Shown here one piece after another: positions 28,441-36,570 of a DNA stretch of 64,000 nt. The stretch lies in NCBI GenBank assembly GCA_951812755.1, contig OX638329.1, positions 4,968,522 through 5,032,521 of the forward strand, read 5' to 3'. The stretch is from an uncultured Latescibacterota bacterium (GTDB taxonomy: Bacteria; Latescibacterota; UBA2968). A program made the translations under genes and the position numbers. How positions within the stretch are numbered: position 1 is the first letter of the stretch; every line of letters begins with the position of its first letter. The notes under the pieces are model-generated. The model saw only the letters and a program-made list of their open reading frames with translations, ran no database searches and was not told the origin of the DNA.

Positions 28441-28568
28441 GAAACGCGGCTCAATATAACATCCCATCTCTTGTGCGTCAAGGATCAGGATTTTCAGAGC
28501 TTGCACTGGAATGGTTCTATCCAGTGATGAAAGGATGCTCAGGATACCCCTATCCTCATTCTTAATTT
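28441..28568. other. Intergenic region with two small hairpins and an AT-rich heptamer repeat
   Basis: There are hairpins cactgga/tccagtg near 28505-28526 and aggata/tatcct near 28540-28555. A run of heptamers (ttcttaa, tttttaa, ttcttaa, tttttaa) at about 28559-28590 extends into the 3' end of the deacetylase gene. No gene is seen. Confidence 0.5.
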
Positions 28569-29813
28569 TTAATTCTTAATTTTTAATTCTTTTACCGCTT
28601 CTTCAGCCAACACAAATACAAAGCCCTGTTCTACCAACTCTGGTAACATGCGTTGCAGTGCATGTAGCGTATTGGGTTTTGCATGCCCAATGCCAATTAC
28701 TGTGCCTTCATGCCGTGCGCGTGCAGCGAGCCTGTACAGTCGTTTGACCACCGCGTTTTCATCTTCGACGATATCCAAAAACAACGCATTGCGAGCACTG
28801 GGAATACCCATATCTCGCGCGATTGCATAAGCCATTGATTGGGGTGACGTGACACTATCTATAAAAAAGAAATTCCATCGTTTCACGACCTGCAACACCG
28901 CTTTCATCGCTTCAAAATTTTGTGTTACGCGAGACCCCATGTGATTATTCATTCCCTTTGCATATGGCACGGACGCGAGGGCATCCTGGGTCAACTCAGC
29001 AATTTTTTCCGGCGCGTAATCCGAGAAAATCGCATTGGGACCTGGATCGCGCGCTGGATAGTCTATCGGTTCCATAGGCAAATGAACCATCACGCCGTGA
29101 TTTTTCTCAATAGCCTGTTGCGCTATCCATGCCGTATGCTTCTCCCCGGGAAAAATCGAAAATGTAATCGGCTGCGGCAACTCACAAAAAGACAGAATTA
29201 AATTCTGATCCTGATATCCAAAATCATCGATCACAATGGCAATGCGCCCCGCGAGTCGCTCGAGTTCTCGACTCTGCTCGAGCCTGAACAAATTCGTCTG
29301 TCTATCATTCAAACCCACGCGAAGCCACAACACATTGCCCTGTCGGTCTTCGCTACCTTCAATGACCATCCCACCCAATTGATGCGCCAGACGACTCAAA
29401 GACAGATTGCAAACAGCCAACGGCAAAGCATCGGGCACTTTTGACTGCACTTCCCAACGCAAATGGGGATCCTCGCCTTTGGACAAACGCACCTCTTTAA
29501 TCATTTCAGAAGGAACCCCCAGACCAATCAACACATCTTTTGCCTGCACGACCATTGTATCGGCAAAGGCGTCAATATCATCTGGACCGGCTTTCCATCC
29601 TGGTGTCTCTTCGACGGGAAGTGCATATTCGACCGACTGTGGTCGCGAAAAATATGACCGCAGTCGCCAAAAATACGATCGCGGTAGCCAAAAATAGGCA
29701 ACCAATCCACCGACGAGCAGAATTATTATAACACAGGGCACAACCCATAACCGAAGAGATCGCCGCTTGCGAGCCATTTCCAATGGTCTTTTTTCGGATA
29801 AACGTTTCGCCAT
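28569..29813 (-). CDS. Divergent polysaccharide deacetylase family protein (YibQ-like)
   Basis: A 414-aa protein with a basic N-terminus and one membrane anchor (about residues 22-42), then an exported region. From about residue 190 (GRIAIVIDDFGYQDQNLILSF) it has the divergent deacetylase domain: FSIFPGEKHT, HGVMVHLPMEP, GMNNHMGSRVT, FFFIDSVTSP and GIGHAKPNTLHAL. Function in this family is poorly defined; cell-wall glycan modification is assumed. The last codons (KELKIKN and TAA) are encoded by a heptamer repeat. Its start is 9 bp from the M50 protease stop, in the same direction. Confidence 0.85.
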   Translation of the reverse strand: MAKRLSEKRPLEMARKRRSLRLWVVPCVIIILLVGGLVAYFWLPRSYFWRLRSYFSRPQSVEYALPVEETPGWKAGPDDIDAFADTMVVQAKDVLIGLGVPSEMIKEVRLSKGEDPHLRWEVQSKVPDALPLAVCNLSLSRLAHQLGGMVIEGSEDRQGNVLWLRVGLNDRQTNLFRLEQSRELERLAGRIAIVIDDFGYQDQNLILSFCELPQPITFSIFPGEKHTAWIAQQAIEKNHGVMVHLPMEPIDYPARDPGPNAIFSDYAPEKIAELTQDALASVPYAKGMNNHMGSRVTQNFEAMKAVLQVVKRWNFFFIDSVTSPQSMAYAIARDMGIPSARNALFLDIVEDENAVVKRLYRLAARARHEGTVIGIGHAKPNTLHALQRMLPELVEQGFVFVLAEEAVKELKIKN

Positions 29814-29822
29814 TTTACAGAC

Positions 29823-30797
29823 TCAATAAATCTGAACCGGATCGGGAATAAAACACAAAACAAAAATAGCCAGCGACGCGTACCCAAGCCACCGCCGTGC
29901 GGGATCCAATTCAACATTGGGATTTACAGGCGGCGGATGATGCCGTCCCATCAGCGCAGCCAGCCCCAACCACACCAGCCAACCGATCCAGCGGGAATCA
30001 TACCAGGCCCTGAACATAGATTGTGCATCCCACCAGTGGTAAGGCGGTGCCAATAACCACATCAATGCCAACCCCACCATTGTCGCCCGAGAAATTAACC
30101 GGTGTTTCCCGCCAAAAATCGCATAGACAATATGCCCGCCATCAAATTGTCCCATCGGCAACAAATTCAATACCGTCACAAACAACCCCAACCAACCCGC
30201 AAAAGCCACCGGATGCAGCATCACATCATAACCCTCGGGTAAATCACCGATAACGCTTATACCCAACCAGCCCGACAAGAGAGAATCACCCAGAGTAAGT
30301 GCGCCTTCCGGTATATCTCGCACTTCAATTACTTCCGACATGTGCAGACCAGCACTCAACGCAATCACAGACATCACAAACCCGGCAATAGGTCCCGACG
30401 CGCCAATATCGATAAGCGCCCGTCGGTTCGGAATCTGAGATCGCAATTTGATCACGGCACCCAGAGTGCCAATAAATGAAGGAAAGGGAATAAAATAGGG
30501 CAATGATGCGCGCACGCCCCACCAGCGCGAAGTCACATAATGCCCCATCTCGTGTATGCCCAAAATGATCAACAATGTCGCGGAAAATGGCAAGCCATAC
30601 ACCAGATAACGCGGATCAACCAAAATGTGCCAGCTATCGGGCATAGATGCAAATTGTGGCGACATAAACACACCCGCCACCGTCGTCGTATACACAGTTG
30701 CCAAAAACAACCCAATATGCAGTCTCAAATTATCCTGCGTCCTGGGCAAAGTCGTCCGCCTGGGAAAATACCGATTACCATTCAAATCGTCTGACAC
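29823..30797 (-). CDS. Site-2-protease-type (M50) membrane metalloprotease
   Basis: A 324-aa polytopic protein. ILGIHEMGHYVTSRWWGV holds the zinc motif HExxH and VTVLNLLPMGQFDGGHIVYAIFGG the second motif (NxxPxxxxDG). Six or more membrane segments are seen. Such proteases cut membrane-anchored regulators, but no partner anti-sigma factor is nearby. There is no ATG in reach; GTG at 30797 has GAGGAG 5 bases upstream and that site is itself part of a heptamer repeat. GTG at 30803 is the alternative. Confidence 0.88.
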   Translation of the reverse strand: MSDDLNGNRYFPRRTTLPRTQDNLRLHIGLFLATVYTTTVAGVFMSPQFASMPDSWHILVDPRYLVYGLPFSATLLIILGIHEMGHYVTSRWWGVRASLPYFIPFPSFIGTLGAVIKLRSQIPNRRALIDIGASGPIAGFVMSVIALSAGLHMSEVIEVRDIPEGALTLGDSLLSGWLGISVIGDLPEGYDVMLHPVAFAGWLGLFVTVLNLLPMGQFDGGHIVYAIFGGKHRLISRATMVGLALMWLLAPPYHWWDAQSMFRAWYDSRWIGWLVWLGLAALMGRHHPPPVNPNVELDPARRWLGYASLAIFVLCFIPDPVQIY

Positions 30798-30823
30798 AAT
30801 CACTCCTCACACTTCTCACCTTA
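30798..30823. repeat. Short heptamer repeat at the PorV-like/M50 gene boundary
   Basis: On the plus strand it reads cctcaca, cttctca, cctta. On the minus strand it supplies the TGA stop of the PorV-like gene and the GAGGAG site of the M50 protease. Confidence 0.55.
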
Positions 30824-31700
30824 TCCCCATTGCAATGCGATGCGAATCGCCCAACCCCTGCGATGCAGGCACAAAAGCGTAATCCACCCGCCAGTTGCGC
30901 CTCGTGATGCCCAATCCAAACGACAACATACGCGTATCGTGCCCGGTTTGAATCCCACCGCGCAAAAACAACCTGTCCATCACCCCGTATTCCAAACCGA
31001 AATTTGCACCTCTGTTACCCACCTCTGGCAGGCGAAAATCGGCTGTTGTTATCCAGTTGCGCCAGGACCAGGCAGCCCCCAGGCGAAACACCTGGGGCAA
31101 AGGGATGCGCTCGCGGTCTAACTGCGCCATCCGTCCCAAATTTCGATACGACGCCCCCAGCATCAAGTTCTCAGACAGGCGGTACAACACACCCCCATCT
31201 GCACTCATCCCCCCCGCACTCTCTGGCCCGATATTCTCATGTAATGCCCGAACCGAAAACCCCACATAAATACGCTGCCCTATCTTCTGAGCATAAGACA
31301 ACCCCGCATTGAGGTCATAAACACTAAACGTGCCCGCAGGCGTCGCAGTTGGCTCTCGTCGCGCTTCCAATCCCCCAACTCCATAAACGCCCAAACTCAG
31401 CGCAAGGCCGCGTCTATTATTACCATAAGCCCAGCCGCCATACCCCTGCTTGATCCCCTGAAACGATCGGTGGTGAGCCAGAACAAAGTGTTTGCCCTGC
31501 ATAGCCGCCACACCTGCCGGATTCCAAAACGCCGCAGTCTGTTCACCCACCACTGCGGTCTGCGCTTCACCCATTGCAGCAGCACGCGCGCCAACCCCCT
31601 CGCGCAGCAACACAAAACCGACCTTGCGCGCCGCAGTACCGGCCTCAGCAGAAAATAAGCAACATGTTACAATAAAAATACCGAAAACAACGTGCTTCAC
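30816..31700 (-). CDS. PorV/PorQ-like outer-membrane beta-barrel protein
   Basis: A 294-aa exported protein. The GTG at 31700 has a perfect AGGAGG 4 bases upstream and opens a signal peptide (KHVVFGIFIVTCCLFSAEA). The mature start (GFVLLREGVGARAAAMGEA, then TAAFWNPAGVA) is the UPF0164/PorV signature, followed by alternating amphipathic strands typical of a barrel. In Bacteroidetes PorV serves type 9 secretion; here only the family can be stated. A consensus promoter lies upstream (31747-31775). Confidence 0.85.
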   Translation of the reverse strand: MKHVVFGIFIVTCCLFSAEAGTAARKVGFVLLREGVGARAAAMGEAQTAVVGEQTAAFWNPAGVAAMQGKHFVLAHHRSFQGIKQGYGGWAYGNNRRGLALSLGVYGVGGLEARREPTATPAGTFSVYDLNAGLSYAQKIGQRIYVGFSVRALHENIGPESAGGMSADGGVLYRLSENLMLGASYRNLGRMAQLDRERIPLPQVFRLGAAWSWRNWITTADFRLPEVGNRGANFGLEYGVMDRLFLRGGIQTGHDTRMLSFGLGITRRNWRVDYAFVPASQGLGDSHRIAMGIR

Positions 31701-31746
31701 AAAAACCTCCTGCTTGTAAATGCTCCAAAACCCAGCGTATCGTACA

Positions 31747-31775
31747 AGATTAAGCAAACGGGCAAAATGTGTCAA
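31747..31775 (-). promoter_or_regulatory. Sigma70-type promoter for the PorV-like gene
   Basis: On the minus strand the sequence has TTGACA (plus coordinates 31770-31775), a 17-base spacer and TAATCT (31747-31752), about 47 bases before the GTG start. Confidence 0.6.
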
Positions 31776-31812
31776 CCGCCCATTATTAAAATAGACCGTT
31801 TCAAGCGCGTAA

Positions 31813-31841
31813 TTGACAGGACCTAATTTCCTAATTACATT
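31813..31841 (+). promoter_or_regulatory. Sigma70-type promoter for the slyD-like gene
   Basis: TTGACA at 31813-31818, a 17-base spacer, and TACATT at 31836-31841. The slyD-like start is at 31878. It is divergent from the PorV-like promoter. Confidence 0.6.
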
Positions 31842-31877
31842 GTGCAGACCCTCAAGGCAATTCTCATTGGAGACATC

Positions 31878-32312
31878 ATGGCACAAGCAGAAATTGGCGA
31901 TCGCGTCCTGATTTATTACAAGGGAATCCTGGAAGACGGAACCATAGCTGAAGGTACACCTGAGAATGAACCATTTGAATTTACAGTAGGAGACGAACCT
32001 GTAAAAGACATATTCACGCGCCTTGTAAACGGTCTGGAAGAAGGCGATTCTCGCACGGTGATCCTATCCCCAGAAGATGCGTTTGGCCCCTATAATTCCG
32101 ACTTTGTAATCGAAGTTGCGCGATCAAAATTTCCTCCTGATGCACTCCTTGAAAAAGGAATGCGTATGGAAGTACAATCCGACCCGAATGGCACACCCGT
32201 CGAAGTATCTGTCAAAGAAATAACGCCCCAAACCGTTACATTAGACGGCAACCATCCCTTTGCGGGTGAAGAAATTACTATGACAATTCAGTTATTAGAG
32301 ATAGTGGTTTAG
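31878..32312 (+). CDS. slpA: FKBP-type peptidyl-prolyl isomerase, SlyD-like
   Basis: A 144-aa FKBP with an inserted-flap layout: GDRVLIYYKGILEDGTIAEG, PFEFTVGDEP, GLEEGDSRTVILSPEDAFGPYN, then the IF domain (about residues 75-120) and a return to the FKBP core (TLDGNHPFAGEEITMTIQLLEI). It lacks the His-rich metal-binding tail of E. coli SlyD and so is closer to SlpA/FkpB in form. The ATG at 31878 has GGAG about 6 bases upstream. Cytoplasmic folding helper by family. Confidence 0.85.
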   Translation: MAQAEIGDRVLIYYKGILEDGTIAEGTPENEPFEFTVGDEPVKDIFTRLVNGLEEGDSRTVILSPEDAFGPYNSDFVIEVARSKFPPDALLEKGMRMEVQSDPNGTPVEVSVKEITPQTVTLDGNHPFAGEEITMTIQLLEIVV

Positions 32313-32377
32313 TAGTACGAACGCATTGCCAAAATTCAAAAGAAGGCCATCTGCGAACCTTCTGGAGACCTCAAAAT

Positions 32378-32623
32378 ATGTCCTATATCCGCTGTTCCGA
32401 CAATCACAGTTCCCCTTACTATATACCTGCTAAAAATCTACGAGGTTTGTTTAAAGATCTGGCAGTTCAACCATTTGAAAATCATCCACGCACCTCTTCG
32501 TGGATAAACCTGGTAAAAAATAAAGACTCCAATTACCATAGAGTAGAAATTCTAGATCAAGGGCGGGCCAATTTTAGTGAATGGCATGAGGGGCTTCCTC
32601 AAAAAACAGTTCTCGACATTTAG
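32378..32623 (+). CDS. Small hypothetical protein (81 aa)
   Basis: An 81-codon ORF with GGAG 10 bases before its ATG. It is rich in polar and aromatic residues with no membrane segment or motif I recognise. The reading just downstream in another frame (to 32765) also looks protein-like (EEFHCNWFRLNNGQLIMRR), so the ORF may be the first part of a frameshifted older gene. It lies between slyD-like and alkB-like genes. Low certainty. Confidence 0.35.
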   Translation: MSYIRCSDNHSSPYYIPAKNLRGLFKDLAVQPFENHPRTSSWINLVKNKDSNYHRVEILDQGRANFSEWHEGLPQKTVLDI

Positions 32624-32765
32624 AAGTCGGATAACCCAATCCAATATTGAAGAATTTCATTGTAATTGGTTTCGGCTGAATAATGGGCAGTTAATAATGC
32701 GTAGATCTACTGAACCGATACAGGTCTCTTGCGATATTCTATTTCAGACCATTGGAGATCTAACC

Positions 32766-33398
32766 ATGTCAGAACAACTCAGTTTCCTCTCTACATCGCC
32801 CCAGCCATCTCTATCCCCTCCAAGCAATCAGGAGGCGATTGATGCAATCGCCGGGCTTGATTACAAAAAAGACTATATCAATGAAATCGAACATGATCAG
32901 CTACTCAAACAAATTGACGAACAGCCGTGGCTCAATGACCTGAAACGGCGGGTTCAGCATTACGGGTATAAGTACGACTACAAAGCGCGGAGGGTAGTCC
33001 GTGATATGCGTATTGGTAAATTGCCTGAGTGGTTGGAAGAGTTGGCTGAGAAATTATGTAAAGATAGACACATGCCAAAAGTCGCTGATCAGGTGATTGT
33101 AAATGAATACAGACTGGGGCAAGGGATCTCAAGACATATTGATTGTGAACCTTGTTTTGATGATACGATTGTTTCTTTGAGTTTGGGATCGGGCTGTGTT
33201 ATGGATTTCATAAACAAATTTGATAAAAGAAAAAAAAGTGTTTGGCTTGCGCCAAAAAGTATTGTCGTCCTGAAAAATGAAGCGAGATATGAATGGTTGC
33301 ACGGGATTGCCGCCAGAAAATCGGATACATGGGAAGGGAGCAAGGTACCGCGGGAACGAAGAGTATCGCTAACCTTTAGAAAGGTGATTATAGATTGA
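32766..33398 (+). CDS. AlkB-like Fe(II)/2-oxoglutarate dioxygenase
   Basis: A 210-aa AlkB-family protein likely to demethylate alkylated nucleic acids. VNEYRLGQGISRHIDCEPCF carries the HxD, IVSLSLGSGCVMDF the core strands, YEWLHGIAAR the distal His, and RRVSLTFRKV the Arg pair for 2-oxoglutarate. Residues 1-40 are a low-complexity Ser/Pro-rich start. TTGGAG lies 8 bases before the ATG at 32766. It resembles the ALKBH type more than E. coli AlkB. Confidence 0.85.
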   Translation: MSEQLSFLSTSPQPSLSPPSNQEAIDAIAGLDYKKDYINEIEHDQLLKQIDEQPWLNDLKRRVQHYGYKYDYKARRVVRDMRIGKLPEWLEELAEKLCKDRHMPKVADQVIVNEYRLGQGISRHIDCEPCFDDTIVSLSLGSGCVMDFINKFDKRKKSVWLAPKSIVVLKNEARYEWLHGIAARKSDTWEGSKVPRERRVSLTFRKVIID

Positions 33399-33574
33399 TG
33401 CTTGGAAAATCGCTGAATGAAACCGAGTCTGTCACGACAATTCGAGTCCGCCCGCGATTTAGTTCGCACGGCGGTGCTGAAATTCAAGAGAAGACTATCC
33501 AGAAATTTTTATTTTAGCACCTCATTTACATCAAGCTAATCATACAATCCGAAATATTTGAAAGGAGACCAACC

Positions 33575-33868
33575 ATGCAAACTCCAACAAGAGAATGGAT
33601 ACACAAGGCGGTGGATGGGCTTCCTGATCAAGAGACAGAACAACTGAAAGACTACCTCGAATTTCTAACCTGGAAAGCCAAAGAGAAGAAGTCATCGCCG
33701 GAACAGACAAAAAAAAACCCGACTGCTCAACGCATTATCAAGGCAATGGAAAAACCGCCGTATGTCTCCAGTGAAGACATCGAATCACTTCTACAAGTGA
33801 TTAAAGAAGCAAAGCAACCAACACAATTCGAGTCTCCCTTTGAGTCAGATGGGCAAGAAGATTTATGA
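33575..33868 (+). CDS. VapB-like antitoxin candidate
   Basis: A 97-aa protein starting MQTPTREWIHKAVDGLPDQE and including QLKDYLEFLTWKAK, in the style of small DUF2281-like antitoxins, with an acidic C-terminal tail that could bind a toxin. Its last bases overlap the toxin-like ORF (ATGA). AAAGGAG precedes the ATG. Two broken partial copies of this gene lie at about 36196-36228 and 37843-37975, showing that the locus was duplicated and rearranged. Confidence 0.6.
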   Translation: MQTPTREWIHKAVDGLPDQETEQLKDYLEFLTWKAKEKKSSPEQTKKNPTAQRIIKAMEKPPYVSSEDIESLLQVIKEAKQPTQFESPFESDGQEDL

Positions 33869-34272
33869 GCAGGTATCTATTAGAAACCACGACTTGTAGC
33901 CGCTTGATGCAAAATGAACCCACCGTCAAGAGGCATTTGGACTCTCTGACCGATTCGGACTACCCCTTCACTATTCCTATCGTCCACGGAGAGATACTAT
34001 ACGGGATTGAACGGTTACCAAAAGGAAAAAGACAGCGAGATATTTCACAGAGGGCCAATCGTCTTTTTTCCGAAATTCAATGCGATCCCATTCCAAAAGA
34101 AACTGCCACCCACTACGCAAAACTCAAACGACAAGCCGAAGAACAGGGAACCTCACGAAAATCGGAAGGCGTAATTATACAGTACGACGTCTTGCCGGAT
34201 TTTGGCGAGATCAAGCCAAAGCAAGAACGTGAAACACTCAGAAAACATCTACTTAGCCCGACTAATTCATGA
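33865..34272 (+). CDS. VapC-like PIN-domain toxin, probably inactive chimera
   Basis: A 135-aa PIN-like protein. The N-terminus SRYLLETTTCSRLM stands where active VapC has LLDTNxxS, so the first catalytic Asp is Glu. VHGEILYGIERLPKGKRQ keeps the second acidic position. After QAEEQGTS the usual D/N-DxWIAA stretch with the third and fourth acidic residues is missing and replaced by an unrelated tail (KSEGVIIQYD onward). PIN RNase activity is therefore unlikely. It is coupled to the antitoxin-like gene. Confidence 0.65.
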   Translation: MSRYLLETTTCSRLMQNEPTVKRHLDSLTDSDYPFTIPIVHGEILYGIERLPKGKRQRDISQRANRLFSEIQCDPIPKETATHYAKLKRQAEEQGTSRKSEGVIIQYDVLPDFGEIKPKQERETLRKHLLSPTNS

Positions 34273-34499
34273 ACAGTAATGTTTGGTTGTGTATGGCAGT
34301 CGGCGTGGGTTCCAAGCATCAAAATTAGGGCGTTTGCAGTCTTGTCTGCCTGCATAGGCGTGTTCATAAGGAGCAAGCCGCCCAGCATCGTCACCTGCCC
34401 GTCCCTGACGGTGTCAAAAAGTACAGACTCGCCCTTGCCTGCTCTTTGTGTGGAGCGGTCGGTGTATTTGTAAAGTCAGCCAATGATGGTGCAGCCCCC

Positions 34500-35970
34500 T
34501 TCCCCTCCCCGGTTGACGAGTTATGGCACAGCTTTTGCCAGATTGCTCAGGATTTTATCATACAAGTGTGGCAATGGAAATGACATAGGCAGATGGAAGG
34601 TGATCTTAGTTTTCAACTCACAGACGCGTCCTGCGACTTTAAGAAAGCGATTTTGGAGTGTATTGACCTGTGCGTTTATCCACGTTGTGCCCTGCAATCC
34701 GATTTGCGCTAAACTGTGCAACAAGACATAGGCAGCCGAATGGAGGAAGAGGCGGAACTGATTGGCTCCAAAAGCGTGACAGGATGTGCGGTCTGAGTGG
34801 AGAAAGGTCTTGTGATTTTTAATGAAGTTTTCCATCTGTCCGCGCGCACAATAGATGTTTTGGTAGATAAAGGAGGCCCTTGAACTTTCAAGGTTGGTCA
34901 CGACAAAGCGTGTGTTTTGGCCTCGGGTGGTGATTTCAGCTTTGCAGATGATGCGTCTGGCACATGCCCAAGTCTGAGCTTGGTAATAAAATGAGGTAAA
35001 AAGTCGCACCGGTTGCCCGGTATCTGCATACAGGCTTTTGGCCTGATCTATAAGGGGCTTTGCCAAGGTTAAAAGTCGGGTATTGGCGGTCTGTCCGAGG
35101 ATAAAATAGAGGTCCTTTGTCGCACAGAAGTCCTGGACTTCTGGACTTGAGAAGTGGGCATCGCCTCGCAAAAAGATCGCCACATGAGGCCAAGCCTGAC
35201 GAATATAAGCGACTAACCGCTTGAGAATCGTGACAATCTGTTTGCCATCAGGACGCACACCCGGACGCAAAATCGTCGTGATTAGCTTACCCGATTGCCC
35301 TTCGTAAATGTGCAAGGGCTGGTAGGCGTAGGCACCCAAATACCCATTGAATAAGGACAACTGCTGCGTCCCATAAACCGTGTCTTGTGTATCATCTATA
35401 TCTAAGATGATCGACGAAGGCGGCTTTTTATACGAGGCAATAAAACAATCGAGGAAGGCACGCGCAACGCGATACAAATCGCTTCTGCTCATCTGATTCT
35501 CAAACCGACTCATCGTGGGTTGACTACTCAGATCTTTCCCCTGCAAGGGCAAGCGACCACACGCCGCCTTGAAGCCGGGATCGCTTTTTAAGGCATCGCA
35601 ATCATTGGCATCTTCATACCCGCAGGCGATTTGAAACACCCGCTGCTTGACCAACTCTGACACACTGTGAGCCACATAACTTGGATGCCGACGGTCTTTG
35701 ACCGCCTCAATGATGCGTGATAAAATGCCGGTTTTGGCCTCCACTTCTCGAAGCAATAAGACACCGCTATCGCTGGTGAGAATACCCCCATCAAAGGCGA
35801 GGTCGAGACGTTTTCCGAAAATGCTTGCCAAAGGAACCTTGCTATGATTATCTTGTGTGCTCACGGTAGTTTCTCCCAAGTTTATTGTTCAATGGTTATG
35901 CGTGTAACCTAACATAATACAATAACTTGAATAGGGAAACTACCTTTTTTATGAATTTTTCGGGTTAGGG
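34500..35970 (-). mobile_element. IS1380-family insertion sequence
   Basis: The element holds one transposase gene on the minus strand. Ends are not firmly fixed: a weak inverted-repeat candidate starts ccccggttgacgagttat at about 34507 and is matched poorly by the complement of the sequence ending at about 35965. No target duplication was found. It separates the VapBC-like pair from the hsdM and Fic remnants. Confidence 0.7.
34521..35864 (-). CDS. IS1380-family transposase
   Basis: A DDE transposase of about 447 aa. IILDIDDTQDTVYGTQQLSLFNGYLGAYAYQPLHI contains the first catalytic Asp with the conserved GY/QPL block, IFLRGDAHFSSPEVQDFC the second Asp, and IYCARGQMENFIKNHK the YxxRGxxEN Glu motif of IS1380/IS4-like elements. 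The C-terminal FRLFLHSAAYVLLHSL is also typical. It appears intact, so the element may be active. GTG at 35864 (GGGAG upstream) or TTG at 35879 is the start. Confidence 0.88.
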   Translation of the reverse strand: MSTQDNHSKVPLASIFGKRLDLAFDGGILTSDSGVLLLREVEAKTGILSRIIEAVKDRRHPSYVAHSVSELVKQRVFQIACGYEDANDCDALKSDPGFKAACGRLPLQGKDLSSQPTMSRFENQMSRSDLYRVARAFLDCFIASYKKPPSSIILDIDDTQDTVYGTQQLSLFNGYLGAYAYQPLHIYEGQSGKLITTILRPGVRPDGKQIVTILKRLVAYIRQAWPHVAIFLRGDAHFSSPEVQDFCATKDLYFILGQTANTRLLTLAKPLIDQAKSLYADTGQPVRLFTSFYYQAQTWACARRIICKAEITTRGQNTRFVVTNLESSRASFIYQNIYCARGQMENFIKNHKTFLHSDRTSCHAFGANQFRLFLHSAAYVLLHSLAQIGLQGTTWINAQVNTLQNRFLKVAGRVCELKTKITFHLPMSFPLPHLYDKILSNLAKAVP

Positions 35971-35972
35971 AC

Positions 35973-36229
35973 GTGTACTTCGATGAAGACCTTGGGGTAG
36001 AGGAATCGTGGTACTCAGCAGATGAGGCCTATCGCATAGCTCAATCTTTGCATCGATACCGCCTGATTATATTTAGCAATTTTCTTACCGAGGAGGAGAT
36101 GGTAAAGGATGAGAAGGAGAAGACATTTGATTGCGTTGAGATGAAACGCCGTGGCGCAGAACGAATCTACAATCAAATAGCAAACATGACACTCAAAGAA
36201 CAACTGAAAGACTACCTCGAATTTCTAAT
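35973..36229 (+). pseudogene. Truncated hypothetical ORF fused to an antitoxin fragment
   Basis: An open stretch encodes an acidic peptide and then KRRGAERIYNQIANMTLKEQL, which resembles the start of small antitoxin-like proteins. It continues with LKDYLEFL, a 30-bp match to the antitoxin gene at 33643-33671, then runs into the hsdM remnant. The 5' end lies at the edge of the IS. It looks like a recombination product rather than a working gene. Confidence 0.5.
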
Positions 36230-36414
36230 GATGTGTTGCCCTACGCATCGGATGCGTGGTAAGACCTGGCCAGCGCCAAGGTCGGATACGAAATCAGCTT
36301 CACGCGCTACTTCTACAAACCGCAGCCGATGCGAATACTGAAAAAATAAGGGCCGATATTCTGGCTCTGGAGCAGAAAACGGTGGGACTGTTGGGGAAAA
36401 TTCTCGGCGGGTAA
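36230..36414 (+). pseudogene. Remnant of a type I restriction-modification methylase (HsdM) C-terminus
   Basis: In frame from 36230 the sequence encodes DVLPYASDAW, a stop codon (TAA), then DLASAKVGYEISFTRYFYKP, the typical C-terminal block of HsdM. A second stop at about 36348 and a frameshift follow, after which ADILALEQKTVGLLGKILGG and TAA match the usual HsdM end. So about 60 C-terminal residues remain, broken by at least two lesions. The rest of the system is not in the window. Confidence 0.75.
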
Positions 36415-36471
36415 TACAAGGTGGTGCAGTTATTGAACGCAGTGCTTTACAAGGACGGAATTTTTCTCCAT

Positions 36472-36530
36472 ATTAAAGGTAGCCTTTAATAAAGATACAA
36501 TTATGCGCCATGGTCAACGTAGCCTTTACT
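36472..36530 (+). promoter_or_regulatory. Putative operator/promoter of the Fic gene
   Basis: attaaagg at 36472-36479 and cctttaat at 36483-36490 form a perfect 8-bp palindrome around TAG. The half-site gtagcctttaa recurs as gtagcctttac at 36519-36530. A TACAAT box at 36496-36501 lies between the two, so a protein bound here would cover the promoter. The C-terminal winged-helix-like part of the Fic protein is a candidate binder. Confidence 0.5.
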
Positions 36531-36570
36531 ATGGCCCCGACAACCGCATATACGTAATGGAAAGTTTGCC

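Noticed and set aside
34273-34500. Possible TnpB-like C-terminal remnant on the minus strand (ALILMLGTHADC)
   Set aside because: The resemblance is limited to a few residues, without the zinc-finger cysteines; too weak to annotate.
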